Shown here in pieces: positions 1 through 12,146 of a DNA stretch of 64,000 bases. Location of the stretch: the NCBI RefSeq assembly GCF_003369915.1, contig NW_022881614.1, positions 32,943,474-33,007,473 of the forward strand. Direction: 5' to 3'. This stretch comes from Drosophila miranda. Its lineage: Eukaryota > Arthropoda > Insecta > Diptera > Drosophilidae. The translations under genes were made by a program, and so were the position numbers. Position 1 is the first letter of the stretch; each line of letters begins with the position of its first letter. Below the pieces are notes generated by a model. That model searched no databases, was not told the DNA's origin, and was given only the letters and a program-made list of their open reading frames with translations.

Positions 1-2032
1 GTAGTGTCAACGATTCGTTGTAATTTTTGTAAGACTCGCATCGTTTCCTTTTATTTGCCAACTCTCAAATACTAGTAGGCTCATCTCCCTTTATTATGTA
101 CTCTGCATGCCCCTACAATTTTGTACACCTGTAAACACCTCGTTATTCAGTTGATCATCCTGATTTGATTATATGTATGTACTTAATGCCCAGCCCTGAC
201 CTGCCCCCCGCCAAGAGCCTCGATCTGTTTCAGCTACGTTTTCTATACAATAGAGATTGGATTGAATACTTGAATAATTGTAATGTTGTGAAAAGTAAAG
301 TGCTAACAATTCAAAATGGAAAATCTTAGAGTAACATAAACTGCAATAACTCAAAACTCAAATCCTATACAAAATTAAATCCGATACTAAACCATATCCG
401 CCCCCGCTCAAAAAATTAACCCTACAGATTCACGGAAACTGCGAGGCTGCTACGTAATGTATTTACTCGTCGGGCCAACACGAGAGTCGAAACGGAACTA
501 GAACTATCCCGTGAGTACAACCGAACCGCCTTTAACCACTCAGTTCCAGGAATATACCTGTACTCGTAGAACTCAGTGGAGTGGTAAGACTTGACCTGTA
601 GGTTTTAAATCTGGTCCGAAATCTATAAATAAATATGATTCATATATCGTATTTCTGGGATTTTTTTCCATTAGAAGGAGAATTGTTATACCGTGTACCT
701 CAAACACACACAAATAAACACAAAGCTCATCCACACATAACCGATTCTACACATCAAGACCTGCATTCATACATTGATGACCAAGCCTATATGACGATTA
801 TTGACTGTATTATTTATGTTCTCAGATGGCTACGCTTTCTCACAAGAGGAGGGTGGAGCTGTGCCCCAGTCTATAGTTATACGTGCATATGATACCAATT
901 TGCCAAAACCCGAAGGCAACTAGTCCCGGAGGGACGACGTTCGAATCGCTGGGCTGTACAGCTACCGCAAGGACCAGCAGTGCAACAAAATTTAATGATA
1001 ACTTACCAATGTACATATTCCAATCCCAAGGGATAACATGAACATTTAAATTTGAACACACACGATTTGTACGGAAGCGATAGCGTTGCGGACATACCCA
1101 TAAAAATATTACGATCAGAGCACCTGAGCAGAAGTGAGAGCAATCACTATTCTGGTAGGCCAAACATCATTTACATTTACATTTATTCTTTATGTGTCTT
1201 ACATTAACCTAATGTAACTTAAACGTCTTATAGGAACAACATTTAGTACATATACATACATACATAGGAATATTAAATATGGAACACACACATATGCGAA
1301 TATCTTTGCTGTTATTTATTTTTTAAGATCGGAAAAGAGAGTGAAGAGGCTAGAAATTCGTTCGATCATGTCATTCGTATCTGTCCTTATCTTTGTGCTG
1401 CTTTGTGATACGGACACAGACTTGCATTCTTTTTCTAATACTAAATCTAAGTATCTAAATACTGTAAACATTTGTACCTATATAAGCATTAAATTTCAAC
1501 GTTGATGTCTGTCGGCAAAGATCCTGTATTTTTTGGTCACTAAATCATTTATATATTTTCGTTGAAAATAAATCATATTTCTCGACAATGAGTTTGACTA
1601 TTTAAAGGAGGGCGGGACAACGTCAAGTCCAAGTGAAGTGAAATCGTTTATAGCTGTATTCGTATTTCACGAGATTTCAAACCCATTCTAGATTTCTTCG
1701 TTGTGATCTACTGGATCCATATAGTATATATATATATATATATATAGTAATATTACAAATACGCCGAGAGCTTTACAGTCCAGTTACAGTAACCACCAAA
1801 ATGTGGCTTTTGGTATATTCGAACTTAATTTGTATATAATTGAGGGTGGTAATGTTACTTTCACATTAATTACGGAATTGGTGAAAGCTATTGTCGACAG
1901 TTGTGTATCAGGCAAACAACACTTAGGAGAATACCCCAATGAATTTGCCAGCTAAGCACTTACCAGTGTAATGATTTGTAATGATTTTCCAAACAAAGCG
2001 AGCCGGGAAAACGGTAAAAAATTTCGATCAAC
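1..2032. other. Intergenic DNA with no supported gene
   Basis: I find no reading frame here with a recognisable domain. The open frames are short, A+T-rich and without homologues I know. A minus-strand frame at about 900-1020 looks signal-peptide-like, but a strong GTAAGT splice donor follows its start almost at once and no downstream coding stretch supports it. A perfect (TA)11 microsatellite lies at 1725-1746. Confidence 0.5.
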
Positions 2033-3635
2033 ATGGTAATTGTATAATATCTTTTGTTTGAATCCTTCTCATGCTAAACATACATAGGCCAGCTTCTTGC
2101 TGTCTCTCGCCATCAGTATTTTCTGGGTAGACTGGGTCTTAGGACAACAGTTGGCCAATATACGGCTGATCTTGACAGATGATCAGGATGTCGAGCTGCA
2201 CGGAATGTACCCGATGTATGAAACCAACAAGCTCTTGGGACATGCCGGAGCACAGTTCCACAATGCCTTCACGCCCACGCCCATTTGCTGTCCCGCCAGG
2301 GCAAGTCTTCTCACTGGGCAATATGCGCACAATCACAGAACCTTTAACAACTCTGTCAGTGGAGGCTGCAACGGCCCGGACTGGATGCATCGGTCTGAGC
2401 CCCGGGCTTTGCCCTTTATTCTTCAGAACCACGGCTATCGTACGTTCTTCGCTGGAAAATATCTAAACCAGTTTAGGCGGGCGAAGGTGCCGGGCTGTTG
2501 GAACGAGTTTTATGGACTGCATGGAAACTCCCGCTACTACAATTACACGCTGCGCGAGAATTCCCAGAATGTCAGCCATACGTCCACATATCTAACTGAC
2601 CTGCTGCGCGATCGTGCGGTTGACTTCCTACGCAGTGCCAACCAAGGCGACGAGCACAGGCCATTTTTTGCAATGGTTGCTCCGCCAGTTGCGCACCCCT
2701 AGTTTCAACAATCCTACAGAAGGTAAGCTTTGCCACATATACTCGTATGTATTTTTTTATGATTGTCCAATTGAATGCCCCAGATAAACATTGGTTGGTT
2801 GGATCGTCCGCACATCTGTCGAATGACACAATCGCCACAATAGACAGATACTTTCAGGGGAGCTGGGAATCACTTCTGGCTGTCGACGAGTTGGTGGCCG
2901 CCTTGGTGGCAGTGCTAAGTGAGACGAAATCCCTCGAAAATACCTATATCATATACACCTCGGACAATGGGTATGGGGCAGTTCGCCCAGCCGTTTGACA
3001 AGCGACAGCCGTATGAAACCGACATTCACGTACCCCTGCTAATACGGTGTCCGGGAATAGCTGCAGAAAGCCACCTAAACGTAGCTGTCAGCTTGATAGA
3101 TCTGGCGCCGACAGTTCTGGATTGGGCCGGCATAACCGTTCCCCCCTACATGGATGGGCGATCAATTTACGGGGATCTGTTACAGGCGGGTCGGACAGAC
3201 GGGGATATTTCGCTACATCCCCCACCGCCACTCGTTGCTAATAGAGTATTGGGGAGAGGGTAACGATGACACCTACAATCCGTCATGCCCGTGGCGACGC
3301 AGTGATCGATTGGCGGAATGTACACCTGAAGCCGCTTGTCACTGCCAAGATTCGTGGAACAACACATTCGCTTGCCTGCGGGACTTTAAATACAATGACG
3401 ATCGCATATACTGTCAGTTTAGTGATAACGAGGTAAGCTATCAAACTACCCAAAAAATATACATTTCCAAATTATTATCTCTTTGTAACAGAACTTTTCC
3501 GAGGCATATGACCTGCGACAGGATCCTTATCAAATGGTGAACATTGTCTACGACCTGCTGCCGATTGTGAGAGCTCTGTATAGGCTGCGTCTTCAGAACC
3601 TAACCAAGTGTTCTGGCCAGTCGTGCATAGTATAA
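2033..3635 (+). pseudogene. N-acetylglucosamine-6-sulfatase (GNS-like), broken
   Basis: The intact family removes 6-sulfate from GlcNAc in lysosomal glycosaminoglycan breakdown. The inferred structure is an ATG-only coding exon (2033-2035), intron 2036-2087, exon 2 2088-2722 with a signal peptide, exon 3 from 2784, intron 3433-3491 and a last exon ending TAA 3633-3635. The metal-binding LTDDQD and the sulfatase signature CCPARASLLTG (formylglycine cysteine included) are present, followed by TSDNGY and DKRQPYETDIHVPLL. Three lesions break it. A deletion at about 2698-2703 removes the stretch normally between AHP and PSFN and puts a TAG in the old frame. A frameshift lies after TSDNGY (about 2970) and another at about 3180-3210. 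All splice phases (0, 1, 0) otherwise fit. It resembles the fly genes CG18278/CG30059. It is convergent with the BaraA remnant. Confidence 0.85.
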
Positions 3636-3918
3636 AGATGCATCCAATAATCAAATCTGATCGGGAAATTCCCAACGCAACTTGTTATTCTTTGCATCCA
3701 ATGAACATATTGTATTGCGCTGCTGTAATCTTGCTGATCTGTTTGCTTGTCGGGGCTGAAATCTCAATGTCAAGGTGCATCTTACTTTAAAATTACTCAT
3801 AACTCGTTATATTCTATACATAAGACTACAAGTTTTGTTAAATATTTTTATTATCATAAACTTGTATGATTTAGGTATTAAAACTGAAAATGTAAAGGCG
3901 ATTAGAAGTTGAATTCGT

Positions 3919-4365
3919 TTAGCTATTACTTACACGCTGTGAGGGTCGGCCTGATCGGCCGACAATGGAATTTCCGTGTTCGTCAACAAAAACTGTGCGG
4001 CCATCCGGACGCGTCCATACTGAAACTTTCGAGTTCCACACGCCAGCCTGATTCTCACGGGCTACAGAGTTTTCTCCCTGCACCCGAGCATCGTTAATAC
4101 CACGGCGTCCACGCTGAACTACAAAACCTCCGGGACCAACATCTACTGTTCGACCAGGACGCTCAACGTGAAATTGTGGGCTTCGGCGTCCACGCTGAAC
4201 TACAAATCCTCCGGGACCAACATCTACTGTTCGACCAGGACGCTCAACGTGATATTGTGGGCTGCGGCGCCCACGTTGAATAACATATCCGGCCGGACCG
4301 ACATCTACTGTACGACCGGGACGTTCCACGTGCATGGGGGTCCCGTCGGGTACGACGACCGGCGT
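3919..4365 (-). pseudogene. BaraA: Baramicin A, 3' fragment (IM10-type peptide repeats)
   Basis: Read from 4365 down, this encodes three tandem 27-residue units of the type [16 protein letters not shown] ending in RGRR furin sites, then [11 protein letters not shown] and a tail [18 protein letters not shown], stop at 3919-3921. In D. melanogaster this precursor (IM10, IM12, IM13, IM14 and IM24) is secreted by the fat body under Toll control and cleaved into antifungal peptides. The 5' half of the gene lies 10 kb away at 14512-14987, beyond an LTR retrotransposon. The repeat frame and the frame coming from the 5' half differ by one base near 4336, next to CCCATGCACGTGG, so there is probably an indel as well as the insertion. 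Identity is certain; loss of function is very likely. Confidence 0.93.
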
Positions 4366-6705
4366 TGTAGCATATCACATACAACGATTGTTGTGTGTGG
4401 CGGTGCCACTCGAGCTGGTCGGGGGTGTATCGGGCAGGACTGGTGCACGCGCTGGCTCCGGCTGTATGATCGGTAGTATGGGGGGGTTCCTATACTGGTC
4501 CTTTTCTATACGTGCTCGCGTCGATACCTTATCTTATTATTATTTTTTTCGCGTGCGATACCCTGCGTATGACCGTATGACTAGTGTTAGGGGGTTGGGG
4601 AAGGAGGATGAGGAGGCTGGGGGAATTAGAAGGGACAAAGGAATTAAGGGGACAGGGAAGTGGGCTTCCGCGTTGCATATCCGAAGCGACGGGTAGCTGT
4701 GCTGGTGTTGGATGCAACAGCCATGGCCCTCCCAACCTTGATCATCCTAATTCCGAAGAAAATATGGCTTATGGATGATCCCTTTTCTCGCCGGGGGTCA
4801 TACCTCACTCTCCCTCATCGATCCCTGCATGGCTCCTAAACAAAAATCTTCTAACAATTCATTTCCAAATCTTTAACAATATTTATTTTTATCGATAGTG
4901 CCTAAAGCTAAATACATGGGTGAGTATAAGCTAGGGCAATAAGAGAATTAAAACTATAGGAATAATAATTTTAAATAATAGGAATAAAATATATGATCTC
5001 AAAAACAGGTGGTAGGGTACTGGGAATAATTTAACGAATAATAACAATAATAATGAATATTTAAGTAGGAACTTTTGTAATTTAAGATTTCTTCATTTTC
5101 GGTATTTTTGTATTAATGCAGAAGTAAGGGTAACTAATCACCGTCGCATAGGTGTGAAGCACCTGCTGCCGCTGATCTGCGCTAAAGCTTACAGCTTCCA
5201 AAGCTCTTGAGCTTTGCGTGGGCTTAAGGCCTCTTTACAACAAAAAAAGCTCCAACATAATTTAGGGAAAAATCAAAGACTACGGGCGACCGGGCTCATG
5301 TATGGTTTTTTCTTTTGTCTCTTTATGTTAAAAGTTTATAAACGTTAACTGGGAGTTTGTTCACTTACGTACTTTCATGTTCCGGCCACGTCCAAAAGAT
5401 CTTTCGGCGAGGGGAATACCTGTAAGTTTTAGAGAGAGAGCACACACACATGCACACGCATGACCACGGCTAACACCAGATTATCTTGATCTTCTTTTTC
5501 TTTTTGTTTAGGGCTTTTTTTTTGAGCATATATAGTTCATAAATCAAATTATTCCATCTTTAACTTCTATATTTTATACTTTATTCAATATTTATTCGTT
5601 TATTTAGATTCGTTGGGGTAGGTCTTGATCCATAGACCAAGGTGTGGGCGCACGGAAAAAGCTCCAAGCAGCTGGTTTCGTTTTATATGCACAAAGGGGT
5701 CAACGGCCTAACAAGCGCACATAAGTTCTTTGGGAATAAACGCACAATGGGCCACAAGAGGATCATACGAGTTCTGCCCGTTCCGTTGGGGGTTATTTAA
5801 TACATTTAACCTTCACATGTCATGATCTGGCTTTTAGGTTAGGGCGAAGCACGGTGACAAAAAAAATTCGGGTCAGGGTCTCTTTTTCCTTGGACGGGTC
5901 TGGTTATTCCTGGCAAGGAAGATCACTTGGCACTTTTTGTTTAAGGCTCTTGGCCCGGTGGCTGGATGGCCCACTCTCGGTCGCGACGGCTCGCGTTGGG
6001 GCGGCGAAGAGCTCGCTGCTGCCGGCGCTAAAGCTCGGAAACGGCTGAGGGGCCGCTCTCTGTCGGCGCTGAAGCTCGGGAACTGCTGAAGGGCTCGCTG
6101 TGGAGGATGGCGTTGGGGCTTTAGGTGGAGCTTCCCAACTCTACGGTGGACCGCGTTGGCGGAGGGCGTTGGGGCGTTGGGTGGAGCTTCCCAACTCTAC
6201 GGTGGCCCGCTTTGGGGCGATCGTCAGAAAATTCGCACCATCCTCTGCACCGTGGATCGGGGATTGGTTTCTCGTCTGGGTGGATGGGTTCTTTCTTCCG
6301 AAAGGCCGGCGGATCGTGCTGATCTCCCAAGAACTTTTATTTGATTTTTACCTTTTATTAATTTTTTTTTTTTTTTTTTGAGCTGGATAAGTACGTCCGT
6401 ACTGTTCGGATACCACGAGGAGAGAGCGAGCTGCTTCTCCCGGAAATCAAGGCCTCATCCCCTCGTTCTTCCCTTTTTCTTTTCGATTTGTCAAAATGAC
6501 AGTGGGAGGAGGAGGCCGATTAAAACGTCAGCCAAACAAAATAATATGGGCAGCCCACGGTGACGAAGCGCACCCAGTAGATGGCGTGTTAAAAGCTTAG
6601 CTTTCTTGGACCCAACAGAAGACTTAGCCTATTCGCGTAGCATAATTTTAGGGAAAATTAAGACGTCGATGCAAACAATTTTTTCTTACAACAAGCGCAC
6701 TACAT
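4366..6705 (-). repeat. LTR (3' LTR of the Ulysses-like element)
   Basis: It aligns throughout with 12147-14511. It lacks 29 bases that the other copy has after the shared sequence AAATACATGGGT (near 4921) and has a longer T tract near 6361-6379. It contains an internal direct duplication of a block around GTGGAGCTTCCCAACTCTAC near 6125 and 6181. Short open frames inside are not credible genes. Confidence 0.93.
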
Positions 6706-6720
6706 AATCCCCCCCACTTA
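6706..6720 (-). other. Polypurine tract
   Basis: The minus strand reads AAGTGGGGGGGATTA directly before the 3' LTR, 56 bases past the integrase stop. This is the expected place for plus-strand DNA priming. Confidence 0.7.
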
Positions 6721-6775
6721 AATCACGCTTGGGGTGGGACACCCAAAGTGGGATCCGCGCTTGTAACAATTCATG

Positions 6776-7897
6776 TCAAGGTTTTATACCCTTGGTATGA
6801 AATTTGCCTACAAGGCGGCCTTGAAGATCTTCAAGTTCGTAATAGCAGTTTCCTAGCTTCCTGCGCACTCGGGACTTTATAAAGGTTGGTGCTAACTTTG
6901 CGCTAAAGCCCTTAGCGAAATTGCTTTGCTGAAAGTTACGTCTATATACTTCCTGTCCATCCCTATAGGAAATTTGTCTCGTTCGTAAGTTATAGGATCT
7001 GGCATTTCGGAAGTGCTGGGCCTGTATAGAGCCTTTTGCTTTGCTGCGAATTATGTCGAAGGAATCTTCTCGCGAAAATTGGACACCGCGATCTTCTAAC
7101 ATGTCTAGGTTACGCATCAGTTTATAGCTACTGGCATCGGTTACCATATGCTGTCCAAAAGCAAGCCGATACGGGGTAGTGCTTATGGCTAAATGATGGC
7201 TAGACCGAAGTGCACAGCAAATGCTGCTTAATTTCTCATCCCAATTACGTTGATCCGGGTCAACATAACTTTTTATGGCCGCCAGAACGGATCTATTTAC
7301 TCTCTCCGAAGCATTGGCTTGAGGAGAATAAAAGGCAGTATAGACATGAGAGATATTATATTTGTCAAGCAAGGAGTTAAAAGTGTGAGATTTAAATTGG
7401 ACCCCATTATCGCTTACGATGGTTTCGGGGACCCCGAAACAGTGAAAGAGGTCTTCTTCCAGGAAGCGTTTTATGGAATCTGCTGTAAATTTTCGTACGG
7501 GCTTCAAAAATGGAAATTTTGACAGATGGTCTAACACGACAAAGATGCCAATATTTCCTGACTTGCTTCTCGGATAAGGTCCTAAAAAGTCTACAAATAA
7601 TTTTTGAAAGAATCGAGAAGGTAAGCCCGTATTTCCCATTGGTGGCTTTAAGGGTTGATTTGGATGCTTCGTGGTTTTACAGATATGGCAATTATTTATG
7701 AGTTCTTTGACATCCACCGCTAAGTTTGGCCAATAATAAGATCGCCTGAGTCTTTCAAGGGTTTTATTTATCCCACTGTGGGCACACAAGGGATCCTCAT
7801 GGGCAGCTTTGAGGACGGGTTTTACAAGGGATGGGGGTATCCAAAGTTTCCAGCAGGAATCGTCTGTGATCTTGGTTCCATCGGAAGATGCGTTCAT
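6776..7897 (-). pseudogene. Pol: integrase portion
   Basis: Contains the zinc-binding HHCC region (HSGINKTL...CHICK) and the DDE catalytic core: LFVDFLGPYP, then VSDNGVQFKS, then PQANASERVNR. The C-terminal end is basic and finishes KFHTKGIKP. The frame is open for 373 codons but is separated from RT-RNase H by a 1-nt shift near 7870. It is close in sequence to the integrase at 40223-41466, so that fragment belongs to the same clade. Confidence 0.9.
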
Positions 7898-10037
7898 CTT
7901 TGATTTTCAGATCAGGCAATCGGGAACTGTTCAACCTAATCTTCTCTTTAATTGACTGATATTCTGGTGATTTGAACTCAGGAGAATCAGGGTCGACCAA
8001 CATGCTATCAATTGCCAAGAAGGACAAGTCTTCTGAGTGCGTACGGGACAAGGCATCGGGGACTATGTTATCACTCCCTTTTCGGTGTAAGATTTTAAAT
8101 TCAAATCCCTGCAGCTTTAAGGACCAGCGAGCCAATCGGGAGCTAAGATCAGCCTGCGACATTAGCCACTTTAAGGAGGCATGATCTGTAATGATTGTGA
8201 ATTCTTGGCCCTCAATGTATGCCCTGAACTTTTTTACGGCTAAAACCGCAGCGTAACACTCTTTTTCAGTTACAGTGTACTGCCTCTGGCATTTGTTAAG
8301 CTTTTTCGACATAAAAGCAATTGGTACGTCTGCGCCCTCGTTGTTTTCTTGCATTAGAACTGCCCCTACGCCGGTATGACTGGCGTCACAGTGTATTGAG
8401 AATGGTATGGAGAAATTTGGGCTATGTAGAACTGGCGCGGAACACATTTGGGACTTTAATGACTCGAAAGCAAGCTGAGCCTCGTCAGTCCAAATAAACT
8501 TGCGCTTAGATTTCAGAGTATCTGATATGGGTGAACTAATAGCTGCATAATTGTGGATGAACTTGTGGTACCAGCCTGTCATTCCAAGAAATCGACGAAC
8601 TTGTTTGATCGACTGGGGAGCTGGAAAGTCCTTAACGGCGGCTATTTTGTCAGGATCAGTGCGAATATTCCTACCACCAATCACGTGGCCTAAATATTTA
8701 ACTTCTTTCCGGCAAAATTTGCTTTTCTCCACATTTATAGTAAGATTGGCCTTGGAAAGTTGGGATGCGACCAGGGACAACACCTCCAGATGGTGCTCAA
8801 AATTATCGGATATAACTAAGAGGTCGTCAAGATATATGAATATTTCATTCCGTAGATGGGCTGGTATGACTTTATCCATAAGTCGCGACAAGGTACAGGG
8901 TGCGTTGGTTAAGCCGAATGGCATGACGACAAGTTCGTATAAGGGACGGCCAGGCACGGTAAACGCTGTCTTATCACGAGATTTTTGATCGAGAGGGATT
9001 TGCCAAAACGCGTCCTTTAGATCGATGCTTGTGATGAACTCTGCTTTCGGTAGTCTACTCAGGATTCCGTCTATAAGGGGCATGGGATATGCATCCTTTA
9101 CCGTGACCGAGTTTACTTTCCTACAATCGATACACAATCTAACCTTGCCAGGCTTTTTAACCAGCACTACGGGCGAAGACCACGATCTAACCGATTCTTG
9201 TATAACCCCAAGCTTCAGCATTCGGTCTAATTCCTCGTACATTAGCTTCTCCGTTGCCGGTGACACAGCATAGTGGCGTTGTTTAATGGGCTTTGCGTCG
9301 GCTACCTCTATCGTGTGAGTGATTACAGAGGTCTTTCCTAGACCTTGCTTTGAGTAAGATGGGAAGAGAGCTATTACCTCCTGTAGTAATACTTGCTGTG
9401 AAGGCAGAAGCGCCCTCATTGTGGGGTCTTCTAAGGTTTCAATACGTAAAAGCAACGGTAAAAGTTCAAAAGCCGTCCAAAAATCGATTCCTAAATAGAG
9501 ATTACCCGTCAAGGAAGGTACAATATAAAAACAAAGTTCCTTGGATTCCCCTCTATACGTGACTTTTGCGGAAATTTTGCCGACTATACTTTGGCTCTTT
9601 CCGTCGGCAGTTCTAACTTTTAGGGACAGCGGCTTATATTGGACTTTATTCCGAATAACGTCGGACGCGCAACTTCCCCCTATGCAGCTAACTGAAGCTC
9701 CAGTATCCATTAGTCCTATGACTGGTTTACCAAAAAGCATAATCTGAGCATGGGGTCGTAAATCATTTGGTTTTCCAACTACAGAAGCTAAGAGCAGTCT
9801 TTTCTCAAGTTTGCAATGTTTCTTAAAATCGCTTCTTCGGCGCTGGGATCGATTTGGAGGGCTAGCAAGGTGGTCAGCGTATACGCTGTTTGACACGTCT
9901 GGTATAATAAGGTCAGTGGAAGGAGAAGAATTGATCACTCGGTATTGGTCGCTTGGTTGACCAGTTGTTTGCGTGCACTTTTCGGCGGTACACGCGACAA
10001 CGAGTTTTTTGCCGTGTGGGGGTTGCCCTTCCTGCAA
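7797..10037 (-). pseudogene. Pol: aspartic protease, reverse transcriptase, RNase H
   Basis: Domains in order are retropepsin (MDTGASVSCIG), reverse transcriptase (SIDLKDAFWQIP; catalytic YLDDLL) and RNase H (IHCDASHTGVGAVL, then TDHASLKWL and DALSRTH). The frame runs without interruption through these and then shifts by one base near 7870, just before the integrase HHCC region, so RT-RNase H and integrase lie in different frames. Start codon use is uncertain: the polyprotein would be made by fusion with Gag rather than from its own ATG. Confidence 0.9.
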
Positions 10038-10043
10038 CTAGGC

Positions 10044-11339
10044 TTATAAGTATCGGCCCTGCCACAACCATAGCAATGGTTGCATGAATATTTCTCGCGT
10101 TCGGACCAGGTGACGTAAGGATTTCACCGTCGCAGCCGACTCATATAAAATTTCATGCTGTATATCAGCCAAAAGGTTTGCTCGCAGTGTCTCAACCAAG
10201 GCTGCCTCAGACATGGGCTCAGACAGTTTATCTGCCAATGCGGCAATTACGCCATAAAAATCATCAAAGGACTCGTTTGGTCGCTGTTTCCTTAATTCGA
10301 TCTCTGTTCTGATATTCCTATCTGTTCTATCGTCTTTAAATTGGCCACGCAAGGCTAGGCATAGATCTGCCCAACGGACTTCAGGGACACTTTTATGATA
10401 CCGCCAAAACCACTCGCTGGCGCTTCCATCAAAGAGGTTACTGGCGCATCGAGCTGTTATTTCAAAGTTACCGTCCAAAGTTTGCTTTGTAAGTGCTTCA
10501 ATACCGTAAATGAAGTCCTCAATCGACATACCAGCCTTTCCCGTAAACCGCAGTTTCCAATTAGACATTATCTGGCTAACACGATCTGCCCGAAGGGATG
10601 AAGCGGAGGAACCTGTGGAAACTCCTGAGCCAACATTACGTGTTTGCCCCAAATTCGAGGGTGACGAACTATTTCCCGATTGATTAATCCCCGGCACTGG
10701 TACCTGTTCACTAGTGGACAGCCGAAAAAGTTGCTCGATCGTTTGCTGTTCTAGTTCTGCTACCGGTTGCATCCGAGCTGCATTTATGTTCGGGGAGGGT
10801 ACAGATGCCGTACTTTGAAGTTCATCGGAAATGGCTCGAACTAGCTGGTTAGTTTGATCAGCCATGCTGGTCGCCAAAATTCGGGTTTGCTCTACCATAG
10901 CTACTCTAATCGCGTCCACTATGGACTGCTGTATAGTTTCCGCCATTGTGGCCTGATTCTGTTGAGGGTCGACGGAGATTGGAGACCTGTTGGCATTCTC
11001 TGAGTTAGCCATCTCAAGAGGGCTTAACGCTTCAACTCTTTTGCTTGGACTTCTAGTCTGAAGGGACTGAGTAACAGATGGCATTCGTGCTCTAGACGTA
11101 GACGGACCAATGGGACTAAGATTCTCAGCTGAGGCCGATGTGATGTTCATGTCTTGCTGACAAGTGGGACACTTCCGTTTGTTACCACTTTTAGCGGTGA
11201 AGCACACTCTGTGGAAGGTGTGCCCACAACTGGCCGACAATAGTTGTATCTGGTAAACGATTACTTCGGAGCAAATTTGGCAATGTTTCCCCGTGTCTTC
11301 TGAGAGGGCTAAATTCTCCGTACTACGAGACACCACCAT
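10044..11339 (-). CDS. Gag of the Ulysses-like element, with N-terminal RING-H2-like domain
   Basis: Structural protein of the retrotransposon capsid. I choose the ATG at 11339 because the longer frame upstream (to 11408) is A+T-rich leader. Near the N terminus (11160-11282) a CQIC pair is followed after 14 residues by CGHTFHRVC and after ten more by CPTC: the C3H2C3 spacing of a RING-H2 finger. A Ser/Asn/Gln-rich linker follows, then a capsid-like block with WRYHKSVPEVRWADLC and a PNESFDDFY region typical of Gypsy gag. The frame stops at 10044-10046, but in a neighbouring frame the sequence continues as a cysteine-rich knuckle (CNHCYGCG...PSC). A 1-nt shift near 10090-10105, real or artefactual, has therefore cut off the natural C terminus. 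Confidence 0.8.
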   Translation of the reverse strand: MVVSRSTENLALSEDTGKHCQICSEVIVYQIQLLSASCGHTFHRVCFTAKSGNKRKCPTCQQDMNITSASAENLSPIGPSTSRARMPSVTQSLQTRSPSKRVEALSPLEMANSENANRSPISVDPQQNQATMAETIQQSIVDAIRVAMVEQTRILATSMADQTNQLVRAISDELQSTASVPSPNINAARMQPVAELEQQTIEQLFRLSTSEQVPVPGINQSGNSSSPSNLGQTRNVGSGVSTGSSASSLRADRVSQIMSNWKLRFTGKAGMSIEDFIYGIEALTKQTLDGNFEITARCASNLFDGSASEWFWRYHKSVPEVRWADLCLALRGQFKDDRTDRNIRTEIELRKQRPNESFDDFYGVIAALADKLSEPMSEAALVETLRANLLADIQHEILYESAATVKSLRHLVRTREIFMQPLLWLWQGRYL

Positions 11340-12116
11340 TTCGGTTTGGGCACCACCAAGTATGAATATATTAGATATATATAGCAAATGCAAAAAAAAA
11401 TAATACAAAAAAAAGTCACAGTCAATAGATATAGATATATGTAGATATCAAAACAGTTTAGGAGCCATGCAATCGTTTTTTGGGTAGGAATAGAGTAAAG
11501 CGGATTGCATTGTTTTCGGGTAGGGAAGGGACAGGAATGGGGTAATCTACTTATAACTGAAATCTGCCTCACAAGTTAATCCGTGGCAGGATAAATAATC
11601 CCTCATCCAGCGAAATCTAAAAGGTCAGATCAGAAGTATTGGGGCTGAGAAAGGTGCTGGATTAGTTCCACTAATCATCAGGTAGTATGGGAGTCCGATA
11701 TCACCTAGGCTTACCGGGGCTTGCAACCTCAGTAATCTTCTCAGGGGTTCCTCGGGACAGCCAAAACCCAGTTAATTAGTGGCAATCTTCGTAGAATTTC
11801 ATCCTAAACGATTTGGAATGCGCTCTCCTTTCCTGCAGTAGTGTTCTCGCTTAGCTCCTATAACAATCTTCGACTAGTTGATAGGCTAAGCTCGACCCAC
11901 GGAGTTATACCCAATATAAGTTATAACACTTCCAGTGTATCGGACCTACTGCACGCCAATATACCCTGCACGATACTAGGCCCTGTAGGCCATGATGAGC
12001 TTACACGGATCCACAGTATCCACTGGATAAGTTGCAAAAAAAACGGTCTAGCAAGGATAAAAGTCAGGTGTTACTTTTGACCAAGTTATTTCTTTAAATG
12101 GGGCAAGCCGGATCGG
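11340..12116 (-). other. Untranslated leader of the Ulysses-like element
   Basis: This lies between the primer-binding site and gag, about 0.78 kb, with no long open frame. It would hold the packaging signal. Confidence 0.6.
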
Positions 12117-12134
12117 GCCCCACGTTGGGCGCCA
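12117..12134 (-). promoter_or_regulatory. Retrotransposon primer-binding site, tRNA-Lys type
   Basis: On the minus strand this reads TGGCGCCCAACGTGGGGC, complementary to the 3' end of Drosophila tRNA-Lys including CCA, from my memory of that tRNA. It lies 12 bases inside the LTR edge, where reverse transcription would be primed. Confidence 0.85.
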
Positions 12135-12146
12135 AAATAAGATAAA

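Noticed and set aside
840-1163. Minus-strand frame with a signal-peptide-like stretch
   Set aside because: A strong splice donor follows almost at once, no homologous mature part follows, and the region shows no other coding character.
3908-4696. Several plus-strand frames across BaraA and the LTR
   Set aside because: They are antisense shadows of the repeat-rich BaraA coding sequence and of the LTR.
5854-6381. Frames inside the LTR, repeated at 13664-14197
   Set aside because: Identical non-coding LTR sequence; the apparent repeats come from a duplicated block in the LTR.
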